64,000 nucleotides of DNA, taken from Dermanyssus gallinae (Eukaryota; Arthropoda; Arachnida; Mesostigmata; Dermanyssidae). The stretch is taken from contig QVRM01000954.1 of NCBI GenBank assembly GCA_003439945.1, positions 72,501 through 136,500 of the forward strand, read 5' to 3'. Every line of letters starts with the position of its first letter. The first letter of the stretch is position 1. Both the position numbers and the translations under genes were made by a program. A model generated the notes under the pieces. The model had not been told where the DNA came from and searched no databases. It saw only the letters and a list, made by a program, of their open reading frames with translations. Below, piece by piece: positions 32,691-45,372 of this stretch.

Positions 32691-33361
32691 GCTTTAGAGC
32701 ATAGAACTTAAGGCCCCACTACTTAATGCCTGACTTGTAGTTTAATTAGTCAAGTGAACTATGCATCTGCTCTAGCAAAGGAACCAAGTTAGGTGTAAGA
32801 TGAAGCATAGCTATACTAGGCAATTTGTTAACATTATGAAACCCTCAATGCGCTACGCAGTGAGCTTACGTTTGTGTTATGCTATCCTAACGCATGACTG
32901 ATGGACTGCTGCGCATGCACCACGTTCCACTTCATGCCACACGTTACACAATGGATATGGATCCTTGGAGGTTTATCCCTTCTCCAGTGTCAAGTGGGCA
33001 GCATCTTTACCTAGAGTCAATAATGGGCTCTCGCAATCGTTGCCTGCACAGTGTACTCTTGTTCTGTACGTAGTGAGCCTTCATTTAGCCGTCAAACGTT
33101 TTGCACCATTTGTCGGTTCCTGAAGCCTTTAAATCTACGCATGAAGTGCGAATATGCCCATATTATCTTACTTGTTCATCGCGGTGTCCTACGCTCTCGT
33201 TCCTCTTTGTACGTCGGGCAGAATTAGGAGTACGTACCCGCCTTTTGTAAATAAGCATGTACAGGTAGGTGTCTTTCAGAAAACAAACAAATATCTGAAT
33301 TTGCTCAACTTCATGTTTTATTTTCAAGTAAGAACGTGCAAACAACCTCCGTGACAACCTA

Positions 33362-33363
<2 letters not shown>

Positions 33364-33400
<37 letters not shown>
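33364..33400. repeat. (TA)n microsatellite
   Basis: TA repeat of about 37 bases continuing imperfectly to 33410. Confidence 0.95.
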
Positions 33401-33409
<9 letters not shown>

Positions 33410-33552
33410 CATTTACGTAAATCCCACACATGCTTTAAGCTTGTCAAGAACTCCAACAAATGGTGCTAATGACCTTCTAGCCACTAAACAAATTTGACCT
33501 TCCCCGCCCGAACAAAACCGTAAGAAATATCACACGGTATTTTAACAAAAAA

Positions 33553-34083
33553 TTGCTCGCCTTTCAATGGTCTGAACACGTCCGTGGTAACCGCTTCGAT
33601 ATTCAGTCTTCCTCAGTGATGTCGCTCGTGGTTTTGCGCTGGTGTCCATTCTTTCTCACAATTGCTGTGGCTACATGTAAAAAGGTTGGTGGACATGCAA
33701 AGTCATACACATCATCAGCAGTAGTTGAGACCTCGCTGAACGACAGTGGTGATCATAGACTGAAAACCGACAGTTTTTTGTTAGGCAGCGCTCCCAACGA
33801 GAATGACCGGGCTCCTCTAATTATCTCTGGCCTTCCATTCACAAGAACTTCCCCCTTCTTTTTTAGTCTCTCAAAATCCCACTTGAAGCGTCTATTCTCG
33901 CTGATATGCGCCACCTCGCTGTCTGTCTTTCTCCGACGTGCGCTGTTTGCGTACCCGGCTGCTATCTTTTCATGCCGCAGATTCTCCAATAATTCTCGCC
34001 CATGTTTTCCACAACGAGAGAGAGAGATGGATCTCCTTTTCACCATCCAGAATTTCGGATTATCATGGTCGCCGTTATCGTAA
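33553..34083. other. Overlapping open frames of unknown nature
   Basis: A 176-codon plus frame and a 97-codon minus frame (34046-33753) overlap. The minus frame is basic and charged (KWDFERLKKKGEVLVNGRPE) and reads like the C-terminal part of a retroelement ORF1 protein, but there is no diagnostic motif. The plus frame is hydrophobic with a stretch SPFFFSLSKSHLKRLFSL. Only one, if either, can be real. Confidence 0.22.
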
Positions 34084-34089
34084 TTTTGT

Positions 34090-36640
34090 TCCCCTGTTGT
34101 GATCGTTCCTTTGTTGTTGCTGTCGTCGCTGCTGTCGTTGCGGGTGTTGCCGTTGATGCAGTTGCCCTAGTTCATTGTTCCGGTCTGCGGTATCAGAACG
34201 TGTCAGCTCTACTACGGTGCGACCCATCGCCTCCGCCTCCGCCGTCGTCGTCGTCATTGCTATTGTTGTTCTTCCCGCGTCTGTGAACGACCCGGCGAGC
34301 GGATGCTTAAGCGGAGTATGTACTTACGTGTAACGCGCCTGCCTAAATACATGTATACAGATCTATCGGAAGACCTCTGCAGAAGAGAAAGATGGGCAGA
34401 AGGAGTAGCGAAAAAAATAAGAAAACAAAGGAGAGGTGACATGAGCGGCGGCGAGGCGAATACTGGCGGGAACCACTCGTTGTTGCTGGTGTTTCTGGGC
34501 TAGCTGCCGCAACTGCAGCTGCTGATGTGCCCTCGTGGCTGTCGGCTGTCTTACCCGAACACTTCGTTGGCGTTATTCTGGATCGTGTTCCTCGCCCTTT
34601 TCCTCTTATTCCTCCCTATGCTTTTGCTTTTCTTGTGTTTCGGTGGCTTTCCTGACTCACTCACCCATATATTTATATCTATATAAATATAGATAGATAG
34701 ACACCTCTACCCAACCAGCCGTTCGCATACATAGACCTTGGCCAAATGAAGGGTGCTTTCTTCATGTCGTTGGCTTTGTTGACAGCGCGCTGGGAATTTC
34801 GCATCCCACCAATATTGCACGTTGGCGCCCTTCCCCAACGATAGACAGGCATACAGACACAGGAGAAGATAGAGTGAAAAGCGAACTAAACACAAAGAAG
34901 AGAGAGTGAAAGATAGATAGATAAGGGAAGTAGGATGCGTAAAAAGTCGAAGCCGAACAACGTTACGTCAGATAAGATAAGCCGTCCATGAATGCCGTCT
35001 CAGTTCCTCGCCGGTCATGTCAATCCCTTCTCTCTTGGATTCCCTTTATCTTTCCTTCGTTCTTCCTCTATCTTTCTTTTGCTCTCTTTCTTTCGTACAC
35101 CACCTCCCACTACCAGAATCCTGGCCCTGCTACTCGATGCGAGTTGTCCTGCGTTGCCTTTACACGTTCCGTGTCGGACTCCCAGTTTCGCCGGACCCCG
35201 TCGTAGGCTACTCCTATGAAAGGACAAATTGGAAGGAGAGAGTTTAGGGAGGCACATATATATATATATATATATATATATCGCACTATGACCAGGACAA
35301 GCGGCGACGGTCGCCGCAGCCGTTACTTGCGCTGTATATACTATTTGGCTAATAACTCTATACTAGTGTCTTTGCGTTGGCAATTAATGTCAAATTACAT
35401 GGATTTACGTCAAACAAACAAACGAAATGTCCGGGCAGTGTGATACTGCGAGACGAAATGTTCAAGCAGAGCGCGACTGAGGCCTGGTAATGTTCTACAA
35501 GGTAAAGTAGACATAATAGGTGAGGTTTTCAAAGTCACACTATAGCACGGTTTACCGCTACTCTGCCTCTCCAGTTAGAAGTTCGGCATCCGCTTACATA
35601 AAAAAAGAGGTGGCCACGTGTAGTAGATGCGCACGCTCCGGCCACGGAAACATCGGCCTGCAACCTGTACAAGATAAGAATGGTAAAACATCGTGTCACG
35701 TTTTGTCCCCTATACCACAGAAAAAAACATTCGCCAAGCTTTCAAATCATGGCTTAGTAAGTACTTGGTTGCATGAAAATCCTGTGGTGGCAAAAGTGCT
35801 GAACTTTTTTCAATATTAGTCTGGAGAGGCACTTTTGATTTTAGAGAATCGAAGGCAATGCATATCACACGCCTTCATCCTACTCGGCCTTCTTTTGATC
35901 AATTTATAAAAGACTTGCCGTCGCCTGCATCGCCTTCGACTCAAGATGATCCGAACGAATTGACTCGACGAGATTCTAGATCTCTAGCTCGATTACATAG
36001 GAACACTAAAGTAGTCAAAGCGCTACCCAGACAACGTAGATAGATATGCTGTACGGCGTACACTAAAGCCTTTGTTAAGTTGAACACAAGAAAAGACAAT
36101 ACGTCATGGAAGATGTTACTATTGTTGATCGGTCATTACGCCAAATAATCAGAAGTATCGTTGATAAATCGCACAGGAAAATGCTCGCAAACCTTTTGGA
36201 CAAGTATAACAGTATACGATACAATACGATACACTACTCTATAAAGGCCATGACAGCAAAGCAGGCAGAGTGCAAATTTGCTAACGGAGATTTCTGAAAG
36301 AAATTTGCTCTCTGGTCGCCTCGGCATTATACGACCTGCCCTTCTTATCTCTGGCGACATTAAACGACTCTGTGTTTTTATTTAAATTTCTGGTGTTATT
36401 TTACCGGGCACATCTTACGGTCCTAAAAAAAGAACGACGGTTCAATCAGATCCATAGCCTATGGCCTCACGACCCAAAGGCTCGTAGCAAAGGGGGCCGT
36501 CGCCATTAGTGAAAAATCCTTTATTTTTTCATGCTTGTCCACTAGGATCGAAGCAAGTAGAAGTATAGATAAAGGAAGGCGCAACGGCAGCTGTCCACGC
36601 AGTACGAACATATACCGAGACAGACGGGCTCGTGTCATGC
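34090..36640. other. No gene recognised
   Basis: TTG/CTG and GATA-like simple sequences (34110-34275, 34685-34700), CT-rich tracts (35030-35095), a (TA)n at 35256-35280 and short frames at 35520-36043 without recognisable domains. Confidence 0.45.
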
Positions 36641-36644
36641 GGGT

Positions 36645-37365
36645 TCGAGTCCTCAGGGACCCTCTTCCCTTAGGTGCAGCTCGGTACCATGCTGGACAAC
36701 ATCTTGTCCTGCATGATGTCGGCTCCCAGAACTAGCGCCCCGATATGCGAACCACACACCTGCAAGGCACATATACAACCAGCGGAGAAGGACGGCCTTC
36801 GCCTATTGAGTTGCATCAAGAACCAAAGCCGAGATAAACGCAGTAATTCAAGGAGCTCACTAGAGGACGGGAATACCCAGCGTAATGGAACACACGCTGG
36901 GACTCCATGACGATAAATGGCCCGACGGCTTTATCAACCCACCGTAAAGTAAAGGCAAATGTCAGGTTTGGTATGCGACACTTGCTAGCCCAGCCGCACC
37001 GTCTTATTTGTGCGATAGTACCGCCGAAGCGGAATGGGTTACCGAACACGCAGAAAAATAAATGTGGGGTAAATAGAGTTAGGGCCAAGATATAGATGTG
37101 TGCTAATCACGGTGGAAACAATAGGCCTGGTCAACATAATTACAAGCATATTTATAAAGGGCTTAAGTAATCGAATACAAGCAAACACCGGAGATATGCG
37201 CAAATGCGAGTTTCTGAGGCAGCTACTTCTATCGGCCCTTTGCAGAGTCAATTTCGCGTCGATAGTGTGTTCGACAGGCTAAGGGTAGCTGGCGGAAATC
37301 ATTGGAATTACGAGGATGCATGTGCATATCTTACATTTTTATTGCAATATAATAATAATAATGCT
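36645..37365 (+). pseudogene. RLE-type LINE copy with TAA tail
   Basis: Starts around GGTACCATGCTGGACAACAT, parallel to the copies at 42.8 and 44.7 kb. It keeps CEPHTCKAHIQPAEKDGLRL (zinc region), then decays. It ends with GDMRKCEFLRQLLLSALCRV, the terminal block of the family. About 65 bases of 3' UTR and a short TAA tract (37348-37362) follow. Several frame changes and stops make it dead. Confidence 0.72.
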
Positions 37366-37369
37366 GATA

Positions 37370-37990
37370 AGGATAGTCAAATTATACTTGCAGAAGCCAT
37401 AAAGGTTAAACTAGAGAGACACTTGTCGAGACGAAGGTGGCACAGCACTAGGTGCTCTAGTCGCGGGAAGATGGATGACAGCAAGAACGATCAAAATCTT
37501 CATAGGGCATCACATTGGGACGCACATTAAAGAAGATCTTTGCAAGGTTGATCATTAAAAGAGTGTTTCTAATTTTTACGAAAGTTCTACCGACGGAGTA
37601 ATTTAGATTCAGGAAAGGCCTAGGAACAACCAGTTGCAACAACCAGTTGGAAGTGGAGCGGGCGCTAGTAAGGCCCGGGGCCTCTCTGTACGCAGTCTTC
37701 ATTGATTGCGTCAGGGTCTTTGACAATGCCTCCCGTCACATACTAGTCGACTTATTTCGACACACGTGGACAGGGGTCCTCTTTTTGGAGCGCTCTCTAG
37801 CTTCTTTGTTGAGGACTGCCTGGAAATGGACACGTGAAATGGTGGCACCCTAGTTGTGACAAAGTTGAGACAAAATGTGGGGCGCCCACAGGAAAACCCA
37901 CTTAGCTGTCTATTATTCGCTCTACTAATCGCTGCTTTAGCTCGCCATATGCGGACACAATTTAGAAATGCTGTATTCATTATGTAGTGA
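37370..37990 (+). pseudogene. LINE-A reverse transcriptase relic
   Basis: Frames interrupted by stops align closely with LINE-A ORF2 (60.2-61.9 kb). The blocks are FRFRKGLGTT, LEVERALVRPGASLYAVFID and CVRVFDNASRHILVDLF, against FGFRKGRGTQ, SEVERVLAVPGGHLYAVFID and CVKAFDKAPRHLLVDSF. The motif A Asp is still present. It lies directly behind the TAA tail of the RLE copy, so one element landed beside or within the other. It is older than the two LINE-A copies near 53-63 kb. Confidence 0.8.
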
Positions 37991-37999
37991 CCGCCACAA

Positions 38000-38371
38000 A
38001 TTTCTAGATTAGAAACGATAAAGAAATCCGATGGAACAGAAAGAAACGTATATACTTCACGGCAATTACTATCACCTGCCGTCTATGATGGTAGATCTGC
38101 TTCCTCTATGATTGACTCTATGAGTTCATAAAACCTAGATGGAGCACTTGATGAAATACACAATCAAACCTCACAATTTTACGCAAACACACATACAATC
38201 TTTGTAATAACATGAGATTAATGTTTTTTACGCAAGTGTGCCGTTCCTTCCTGGGCGGTCGCTAGTCATCTGAAATGCATCTGTCAATTCCTAGTACGGA
38301 AACGGGTCGCACGGTATAGCAATACTACGGCGCCTATATTGAAAATCGCCGTGCGGAACCAATTAGCGTTC

Positions 38372-38413
<42 letters not shown>

Positions 38414-40945
38414 TTTTCTTGAGTAATTTAGTTTGGTTTTCCATATATATATAAATATATTACGTGTTTCGAGTTATTCTTAGAGACAGAGCGGAAGTGT
38501 TTCGCACGCTACTACGGAAAGGTAGCAACAGCACCCTATTGACGTCCTTCTTTGGCATACCTACCCAAAACGCCAGCAAGAGAAAAGTCTTTTTAACTCG
38601 TTCGATTAAATCCTACAGCGGCTAAGTGGCGGTCGTTTTCGGCGGGTGTACTCAATCTTCCTTGACACTTCCCGGCATTCACCGCATCAGTCGCCGAGGC
38701 GGAGGTAGACCCTTCGTTTGTATATAATGTGAGAATTTTTTTTATTGCAAGCGAAAAGACAAAAACGAGTACGTAAAGGGTTTGGTCTAGCCTGACTCGG
38801 CAGACAGCCCTAACACTTTTGCATGTGAATACTTGCTCACATCCAGTCAGACCTACATGGAAGAGCAGCTCTTTTATCGTTAAATTTAAAAGCACACAAT
38901 TACATACATGACAATGTTGAAAATGTTTGTTATATATCTGCACTATGTACCTAGCTATAATTAACGCGCATATAGTTATGCACTTTTCAACACGTTACCT
39001 TGTAAAACTTCATGCTTCAAAACCTTCTAGGCCAGCGCACACACGTAGACAAAAAAATATTGTAAGCTCTACCATGATATTTGTTCACGACTGTCTAATA
39101 GTCGACTTGTTTGTCTAAAAAACAAATTTAATTAGTTTGCTTGTCTATGGCGTTATTAAGTGCAGCCCTCATTCTTCAGCATACTCTCGTAAAGTCTGGT
39201 CCGCATCGAGACGTTGCAATCATCCACTATATTAACTTGCTCGTCCAACCGCCTTACAGCGGAGGTCTGCCTGCTGTTGCTGCTATTGGACTAGGGTCCC
39301 AGAGGCCTGAGACAGCGGTCGCCTCACCGATGTATTTGCAAGCATCTCCTTATCACCTCGCTTCTTCACACGACAGCAGGAGTATAGCTCGCAAGAAGTC
39401 ACGGTAAGTTCAGCAGCGTGTTCATGTTGAATTTCTTGCCGCCGCCCGGGATTACCCATAAACAATAGAACTAACAGAAAGGCGATGTAGACAACCGATT
39501 AAGTCGTTAGTTTATTAGACTAATTTTAAGGCAAATGCTGTGTTGATGAGAGATCAACGGGCACATAACCACGTACATATATATATAGGTGTAAGCATGC
39601 AATAGGCAGACACAATGTAATTTTCAGGCCAGCTCAACTTGCACACTGTGTTCCGCGACAGTGCAAACGTTCAGCTATACGAGAGCTGATTTTTTTCATT
39701 TAGATTGGCATAAAGTGTCTTTGCCTACACTAGTTGGCATTAAACTCAAAACTGAGTAAGAATGTTTGATTAGTAGACACTCGCGTCATTGTTATAACAG
39801 GTAACATGCTATAGTGACAGTGTAATAAATTAAACTCTGGATTATGAGCCTCTGGTTGATGGTATTGGAAAAGACAGTCGAGGTGGCAGCCTGCCTCTGT
39901 TTTTTATGTTCACTGAATCTTGAGGATGCGATCATTGCCTAGACTTTTAGTCTAGCTTATTCGTAAGTTGTACACCATATTGTATGCGGTGCCTGTTTGT
40001 TGTGTAGGGTTTCTTAAAACTTCTCATTGCGTACCAGCGCATCGTCTCATCACATGAGGGGCACATCGTTAAGGGGTTTATAGTAAAGTACGTTGTTTTG
40101 CTAGGGAACGATCTTGTCGTTTGTAAGCAGACACCACATCCGACATTCATTGCAAGATACAAACGCATAAGATGCACAGGTAAATAAAAAGGCGTCTACA
40201 CCATTGACAAAGCATTTGTTTATTTAATTAGCCCACCTTACTGGCGAGAAAGTTGTTGAGGTCATGCCGCGGGTATAGACGTTATTCTTGGCAGATCATC
40301 AGCTTCTCTGTGTTTTGGTAACATAATAATTAGTGGAAGGCAACCTATACTGTGTAGCTTTTCCTAAACCGCAAGGAAAAGGCCAACAAGAAAGGGGTAG
40401 TCACTAGGAAGCGTTGGCTCGGGCTGCAGACATCGACAGTCTGTCACTGTCTTGTACAGGCGTAATTCGACAGAGAATGCATGTAACTCGGCTGAGCCGA
40501 TAGATCGTCGACATTCTCGGATATTTTGTTACCAGCCCGGATATTTGTTTTCGCTAAACATAGTTCTAAGCTATTAGATAAGCAATAGATAAAAGACCGG
40601 GAAGAAAGCCACTACTGAGAAAGAGCTAACACATCTTACGATTACATTAGAAACACATGATTAACGGCAATATGCTGCAGGTTTAAATTTTTCAAACCTT
40701 ACCACGACATCAACGCCCGTTTAGATTAAGTCATAGCTTAAGATGTGAATATACGCGTTATATATATAATTGATTTATTACTCGCATGTATACCTAAATA
40801 CACATGTCACCCTTTTATATCAGGGGCGCTTAGAGCGGCAGCATATATTACCTACGCATCCATATAATGCATATCAACTTCAATACCTACTGAGTATTTG
40901 CTTTCCATTGTGACAACCTCTTCTTTGTAATATCGACCAGATATC

Positions 40946-41008
<63 letters not shown>

Positions 41009-42130
41009 TACCTCACACACAACAGCATCAATCGGTGTTTGGTCAAAGCTACCACTGACGACGGGGTTGCCGAGAGTACATGTCAACCCCAGCAGTGGCA
41101 GGGAGCAACCTCCCTTAGCTGTAGGAGTAGCAGCAGCAGCAACCACAACCGTAGTCGTGATGATAGAAGGATACGGGGTTATGGGGGGATAGGGAAAGAA
41201 ATGCCGCTAACTCGGTCGGCTCAATAACAATCGGCATGAAGAGGCCGTACAGCCCTCGTCAGTCGGTCCGACTGGTTGGTTGTCTGTACGACTGTTTCTC
41301 AGTCAGTCAGTCAGTTCGTTGTTACGTCGTTTAGATAGATGGCCGCCTGGTCGGTGGCTGGTCAAAGGGACAACCAGCGTCAACTTTGTTCTCCGATACT
41401 TCTTCTACTATGTCGGGCGGACAAACGGCGCAGCAAGCCGAAGGTCGGATCGCGTTAGCATCCAATTCGTCCCTTTGCTTTTTATCTCCTTCCTCCTTCT
41501 CGACGCTAGATCTTGTCGACTTCCTTTGCGCCCTACCCTTCTCCCTTCCCTTCCCTAGTCAAGACAAGACCTCATCGAACCCCCCCCTCTCCCCGCCCAG
41601 CCGGCAATCTTGCCCGTCCCCACGATGACCGTTCGCTGCAACTGCTATTATCATTATTAATTCTCGTTGTCTGCCCTTGTCGGCAGCGCGGCTATACAGC
41701 TGGGCCCTTGGCGTGGCGTGGTGATCCGTAACATCTGTTCGTCCCCGGGAAGCGGTTAGGTCATCAACATCTGACGACTTCGGCAGCTTCCGAATTCGCC
41801 CGATCGGGCACACAGGGATCGATGCAAGGCCTCTTTCCTACATGTTTTACCTTCGTAAGATTGACATTGTTCAGCCGTTGCTTGTTTCCATATACTTCCG
41901 CTCTAGCTCTAGCAGCAGCAGCAGTAGTAGCAGTAGTAGTAGTGGAGCTAGTAATAAGAGTCGTATTTCTTTGTGACAACTACGGTCTTTATTTCTTAAA
42001 CTCATAATAATGGCTGGGCAGACGGGCAATTAAAGAAAAGCGAGCAAGTACGTATGACTTACATACTTATCACTGGCCACAATTGGGCAAGATCAATCTA
42101 AAGACGCAAGAAAGGTTATTCTAGGAACAT
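38000..42130. other. No gene recognised
   Basis: Contains (TA)n at 38373-38409 and 40946-41005, AGC/AGT runs at 41107-41130 and 41905-41945, and CT-rich stretches at 41515-41600. No host exon or transposon domain recognised in about 4 kb. Confidence 0.45.
40946..41005. repeat. (TA)n microsatellite
   Basis: TA repeat of 60 bases with one G interruption. Confidence 0.96.
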
Positions 42131-42133
42131 GGA

Positions 42134-42353
42134 TGAGTCGAGCCCGGTGCATTCGCCCGCGCCTCGCGACCGGAGGAGACACATAGGTGCGCGGGTTCTA
42201 GCTCTATCGTTGCACATTTGTATTTATAGGGGTCCGTCTATGAAGCAATGCGAAAAGCAGCCATTCCAAGCTTCCCCCAGCCAAGATTTAACGTCCACGG
42301 GGACGTTAAATCTTGACTGGGGGTTAGCCCGAAAAGTATTTTAGGAACATAGA
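42134..42353 (+). mobile_element. tRNA-derived SINE, family 1, copy 3, with inverted tail
   Basis: GCGACCGGAGGAGACACATA, a diverged B-box GGTTCTAGCTC and CGTTGCACATTTGTATTTAT follow the family. The tail block (CGTGGACGTTAAA...CCCGAAAAGTATTTTAGG) is preceded by its own inverted copy, making a 23-bp hairpin at 42274-42323. Confidence 0.8.
42274..42323. repeat. 23-bp inverted repeat, 4-base loop
   Basis: Arms 42274-42296 and 42301-42323 pair with a single mismatch around the loop ACGG. It lies inside SINE copy 3 and is absent from copies 1 and 2. Confidence 0.92.
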
Positions 42354-42422
42354 TGAAATAATGTAGATTATAGGTAGGTCATTATAACAAGTATAACAAA
42401 CTATTCTAGATAGTGATGAGAC

Positions 42423-42489
<67 letters not shown>
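42423..42489. repeat. (TAA)n microsatellite
   Basis: Perfect TAA tract of 67 bases immediately 5' to an RLE-type LINE copy. Confidence 0.97.
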
Positions 42490-42490
<1 letters not shown>

Positions 42491-43305
42491 GGCTACGCGG
42501 CCTCTATCATAGACTTCTCGGGGCTCGCGGAGAGCTTGTTTGAACCGGATGTCTATTCTGTGCCGCGTGGAAGGAGGGACGAAGCTGAGCTGGCAGCTAG
42601 ACAATCGATAGGCCCTGGCCACTGGGAGCAACACCCTACACAGTACATACTTGACGGCTACAGGTGTCAAACGACAGCTTGTATGATCTTAGACGACATC
42701 CAATCCCCGGCAGAGAGGGTGGGATTTATAGCCGCCCGTGACACCTTCAGCAGTGGCTTTCTAAGGGCACTTCCTTCACCATAACTGGGCACCATGCTGG
42801 ACAACACCTCCTTTCGCATGGTGGCCGCCCTGAGGATAGGCGCTCCCATATGTGAGTCATATGAGTGCAGGGCGTGTGGAGCTGCACTAGAAGTCCTGGT
42901 AGAACTTCCAGACACGCAGAAATCAGCGCGATCCTAAAGAAGGCTCTTCGTAGAGCCGGCATACCAAGCACCCTGGAGCTCAGCTTGGGCCTCGAAGACG
43001 ACAAAAGACCAGACGGCGTCACCGTCCCGCCGTGGTCTAAGGGCAAATGCTTTGTATGGCTGCCACGGTATCATGTGCAGTGGCTCCGTCATACTTGATG
43101 TACAGCGCCACCAGGCCACGGTTGCTGAGCATGCCGAGATAGCAAAAAAACGCAAATACTCTGATTTGGGGAGGGAATATCACTTCGCACCCGTCGCCAT
43201 GGAAACGATGGGCCCGATCAGCAAGAGCACAAGTATCCTCCTCAAAGACCTAGGTATTAAAATTAGTGCTAACGCGGGTGACCAGCGCAAGGGCGAGTCT
43301 CTGCG
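42490..43305 (+). pseudogene. RLE-type LINE copy A, 5' part
   Basis: Coding similarity begins directly at the end of the TAA tract (thumb-like region, IIDFSGLAESLFEPD). It runs through GTMLDN...RMVAALRIGAPICE, a partly deleted zinc motif and KRPDGVTVPPWSKGKCFVW, the restriction-like endonuclease core; the Asp after IW is lost to a frameshift. YHFAPVAMETMGPISKS and GDQRKGESLR follow. A stop at about 42781 and at least two frameshifts break it. At 43305 it is interrupted by an R1-like LINE and resumes at 44545. Confidence 0.82.
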
Positions 43306-44544
43306 CCTCGTGATGGCGGGCCACCCGATAGAAATCAGAAAGAAGGTAAAGTACCTTGGGGTCATGCTAGACACTGGACTGACTGGATCGGCACACGTTA
43401 AGTACGTGGCCGAAAAGGCCCAAAGGGTCTCCCTGAACCTGGCGCGGATCATGCCTAGGGTCGGTGGGGTGGCTGAAGTGAAAAGAAGGCTCCTGGCCTC
43501 GGTGGCCGAATCAACGGCGCTATACGCAGCCCCAGTCTGGTGGGACATGGCAATGCGGACGGCGAAAAATAGGCGGGCACTAAGGTCGACCCAACGAACG
43601 CTGGCAATCAGGGTAAGCCGGGCATATCGAACAGTCTCGACCGAAGCTCTCCTGGTCCTAGCCAAAATGCTGCCATGGGACCTCTTAGTGGCTGAACGAA
43701 GTAAAATGTATCTAGACGAAGATCTGGATCTCACCAGGGCCAGGAGTGCCACCATATCGGCCTGGCATGAGGAATGGGCGCAGGTAAGACCCGGTGTGAC
43801 CACAGGGAGCTGGACCAAGAGTCTGATACCGGACCTCAGGGCATGGTATGACCGCCGACACGGGGAACTTTCCTACTGGACGACTCAGGTTCTGACCGGA
43901 CACGGCCAGTTCCAGAGCTACCTGTCAAGGATCAAGAAGGCCATCAGCGATATTTGCGTACTGTGCGACTCTGGAGAAACGGACAACGTAGAGCATACTG
44001 TTCTGCGGTGTGATGCTCTCAGGGAAGCACGGGACGCCGCACTAACCGCTGTGAGAGGCCGACCCATCAAGGAGGTGGTGTCCCATATGATGACTTCGGC
44101 GGAGGCATGGACGGAGACGACGAACTTGTTCGACGCCGTTTTGACACTCAAGACAGCCAAGGAAACGGCCAGGCGGGAGAGGTTTGAGCGGGTCTCTCGG
44201 GAGAGTGGTCGAGACGACGAGCCGAGGGAGGGGGGAGGGGGTGGGGAGCAGCCAGGCCCTCATGGTCTCGACGCACCCTCACAGGACGGATTACAAAATG
44301 GCATCCCCCTATCCAACCGCAGGTAGACATGCGGGATGATAGTCAGGGATAGAGCTGATTAAAGGAGAACGGCAGAGACGCCTCTCCCACGGCTTCGATG
44401 TAGTGCCAAAGTAATACCAAGCCTGGGGGGGTGGGGAGGAATCCGGGTTTAGTGGGCTTGCGAGTCTCACACTAGTCAAGCAGGCTGCTAGTGGCGCATG
44501 TGCATCATGCATTCCCGAAACCTCCCAGAAAAAAAAAACAAAAA
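43306..44544 (+). mobile_element. 5'-truncated R1-like LINE nested in RLE copy A
   Basis: GAGTCTCTGCG (43295-43305) is repeated at 44545-44555 on either side of a 1239-base insert, an 11-base target duplication. The insert carries the C-terminal ORF, a 3' UTR with the TTTAGTGGG/TCACACTA pair, and an A-rich tail (44530-44544). The RLE frame KESLR continues after the second duplication copy, which confirms a clean insertion. Confidence 0.88.
43311..44326 (+). pseudogene. R1-like LINE ORF2 C-terminal part (in-frame with RLE residue)
   Basis: An unbroken frame of about 338 codons reads IEIRKKVKYLGVMLDTGL, YVAEKAQRVSLNLARIM and LLASVAESTALYAAPVWW, the post-palm region of R1-clade LINE reverse transcriptases. 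A C-x2-C-x9-H-x4-C zinc knuckle (CVLCDSGETDNVEHTVLRC) and a Gly/Glu-rich end follow. The RT palm and endonuclease are missing through 5' truncation. The frame happens to continue from the RLE copy upstream (from 43052), giving a 424-residue chimeric ORF that is an insertion artefact. Confidence 0.85.
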
Positions 44545-44668
44545 GAGTCTCTGCGTTAGCAACTCTTGCTCGCAGTGTGTAGGGGAAACGCCGGCTCTAT
44601 GGATTGAGAAAGGGGGTGAGCCTGCGCGGGTACACGTTTGGGTCCCACAATGGTAAGGAAATAATAAT
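44545..44668 (+). pseudogene. RLE-type LINE copy A, 3' end with TAA tail
   Basis: After the second copy of GAGTCTCTGCG the frame reads stop, QLLLAVCRGNAGSMD, stop. This corresponds to the last codons of the family (QMMSLAVCRENVASI in copy B). About 70 bases of 3' UTR lead to TAATAATAATAAG at 44651-44668. The next RLE copy starts right after it. Confidence 0.8.
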
Positions 44669-44673
44669 AATAA

Positions 44674-45372
44674 GTATAATAACTGGCACCATGCTGGATC
44701 CAAACCCCTTCCGCATGGTGTCAGCTCTTAGGATAGGCGCCCCCGTCTGCCAGCCCTTCACGTGCCTCTCATGCGGTCAACCGGTTGACTCGGACGGTCT
44801 ACACCCGTTAAGCTGTCTAAAAAGCCCCGGCAGACTTACAAGACACGCTGAACTCAACGCCATAGTGAGAAGAGCTCTTAGAAGGGCAGGGATACCATCT
44901 ACGCCCGAACCAGTAGGTCTTAATGGCAGCAGTGAGTGGCGACCTGACGGGGTCACCATCCCGCTGTGGTCGCACGGAAAATGTCTTATATGGGATGTAA
45001 CGGTTTCATGCACGGCGGCGTTATCATATTTACGCCACAGCGCAGTCAAATCGGGATGGGTAGCAGAACGTGCGGATTCTGAAAAACGGAGGAAGTATCT
45101 AGAACTATCTAGAAGCTACCACTTTGCACCCATTACATTAGAGACACTCGGCCCCATCAGCACAGGTACAGCAAAACTCCTGCAGGACATCGGAAAACGA
45201 ATCGAAGACGTTACGGGCGATCGACGCTAGGCCATGTTTTTGAGACAGATGATGTCTTTGGCCGTGTGTAGAGAGAACGTGGCTTCCATTATAGGCGCCA
45301 TGAACTGACAGAAAGCGAACAGAGCAGGATAAACATGATTCAAACGTTCATACCTCACAATTTTATTCACTA

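Noticed and set aside
36640..36660. tRNA B-box GGGTTCGAGTCC as a SINE or tRNA
   Set aside because: It sits within sequence that aligns with the RLE copies at 42.8 kb, and there is no A-box at the right distance.
43052..44326. Single 424-residue protein
   Set aside because: The target duplication and the continuing RLE frame after 44545 show it is two elements joined by insertion.
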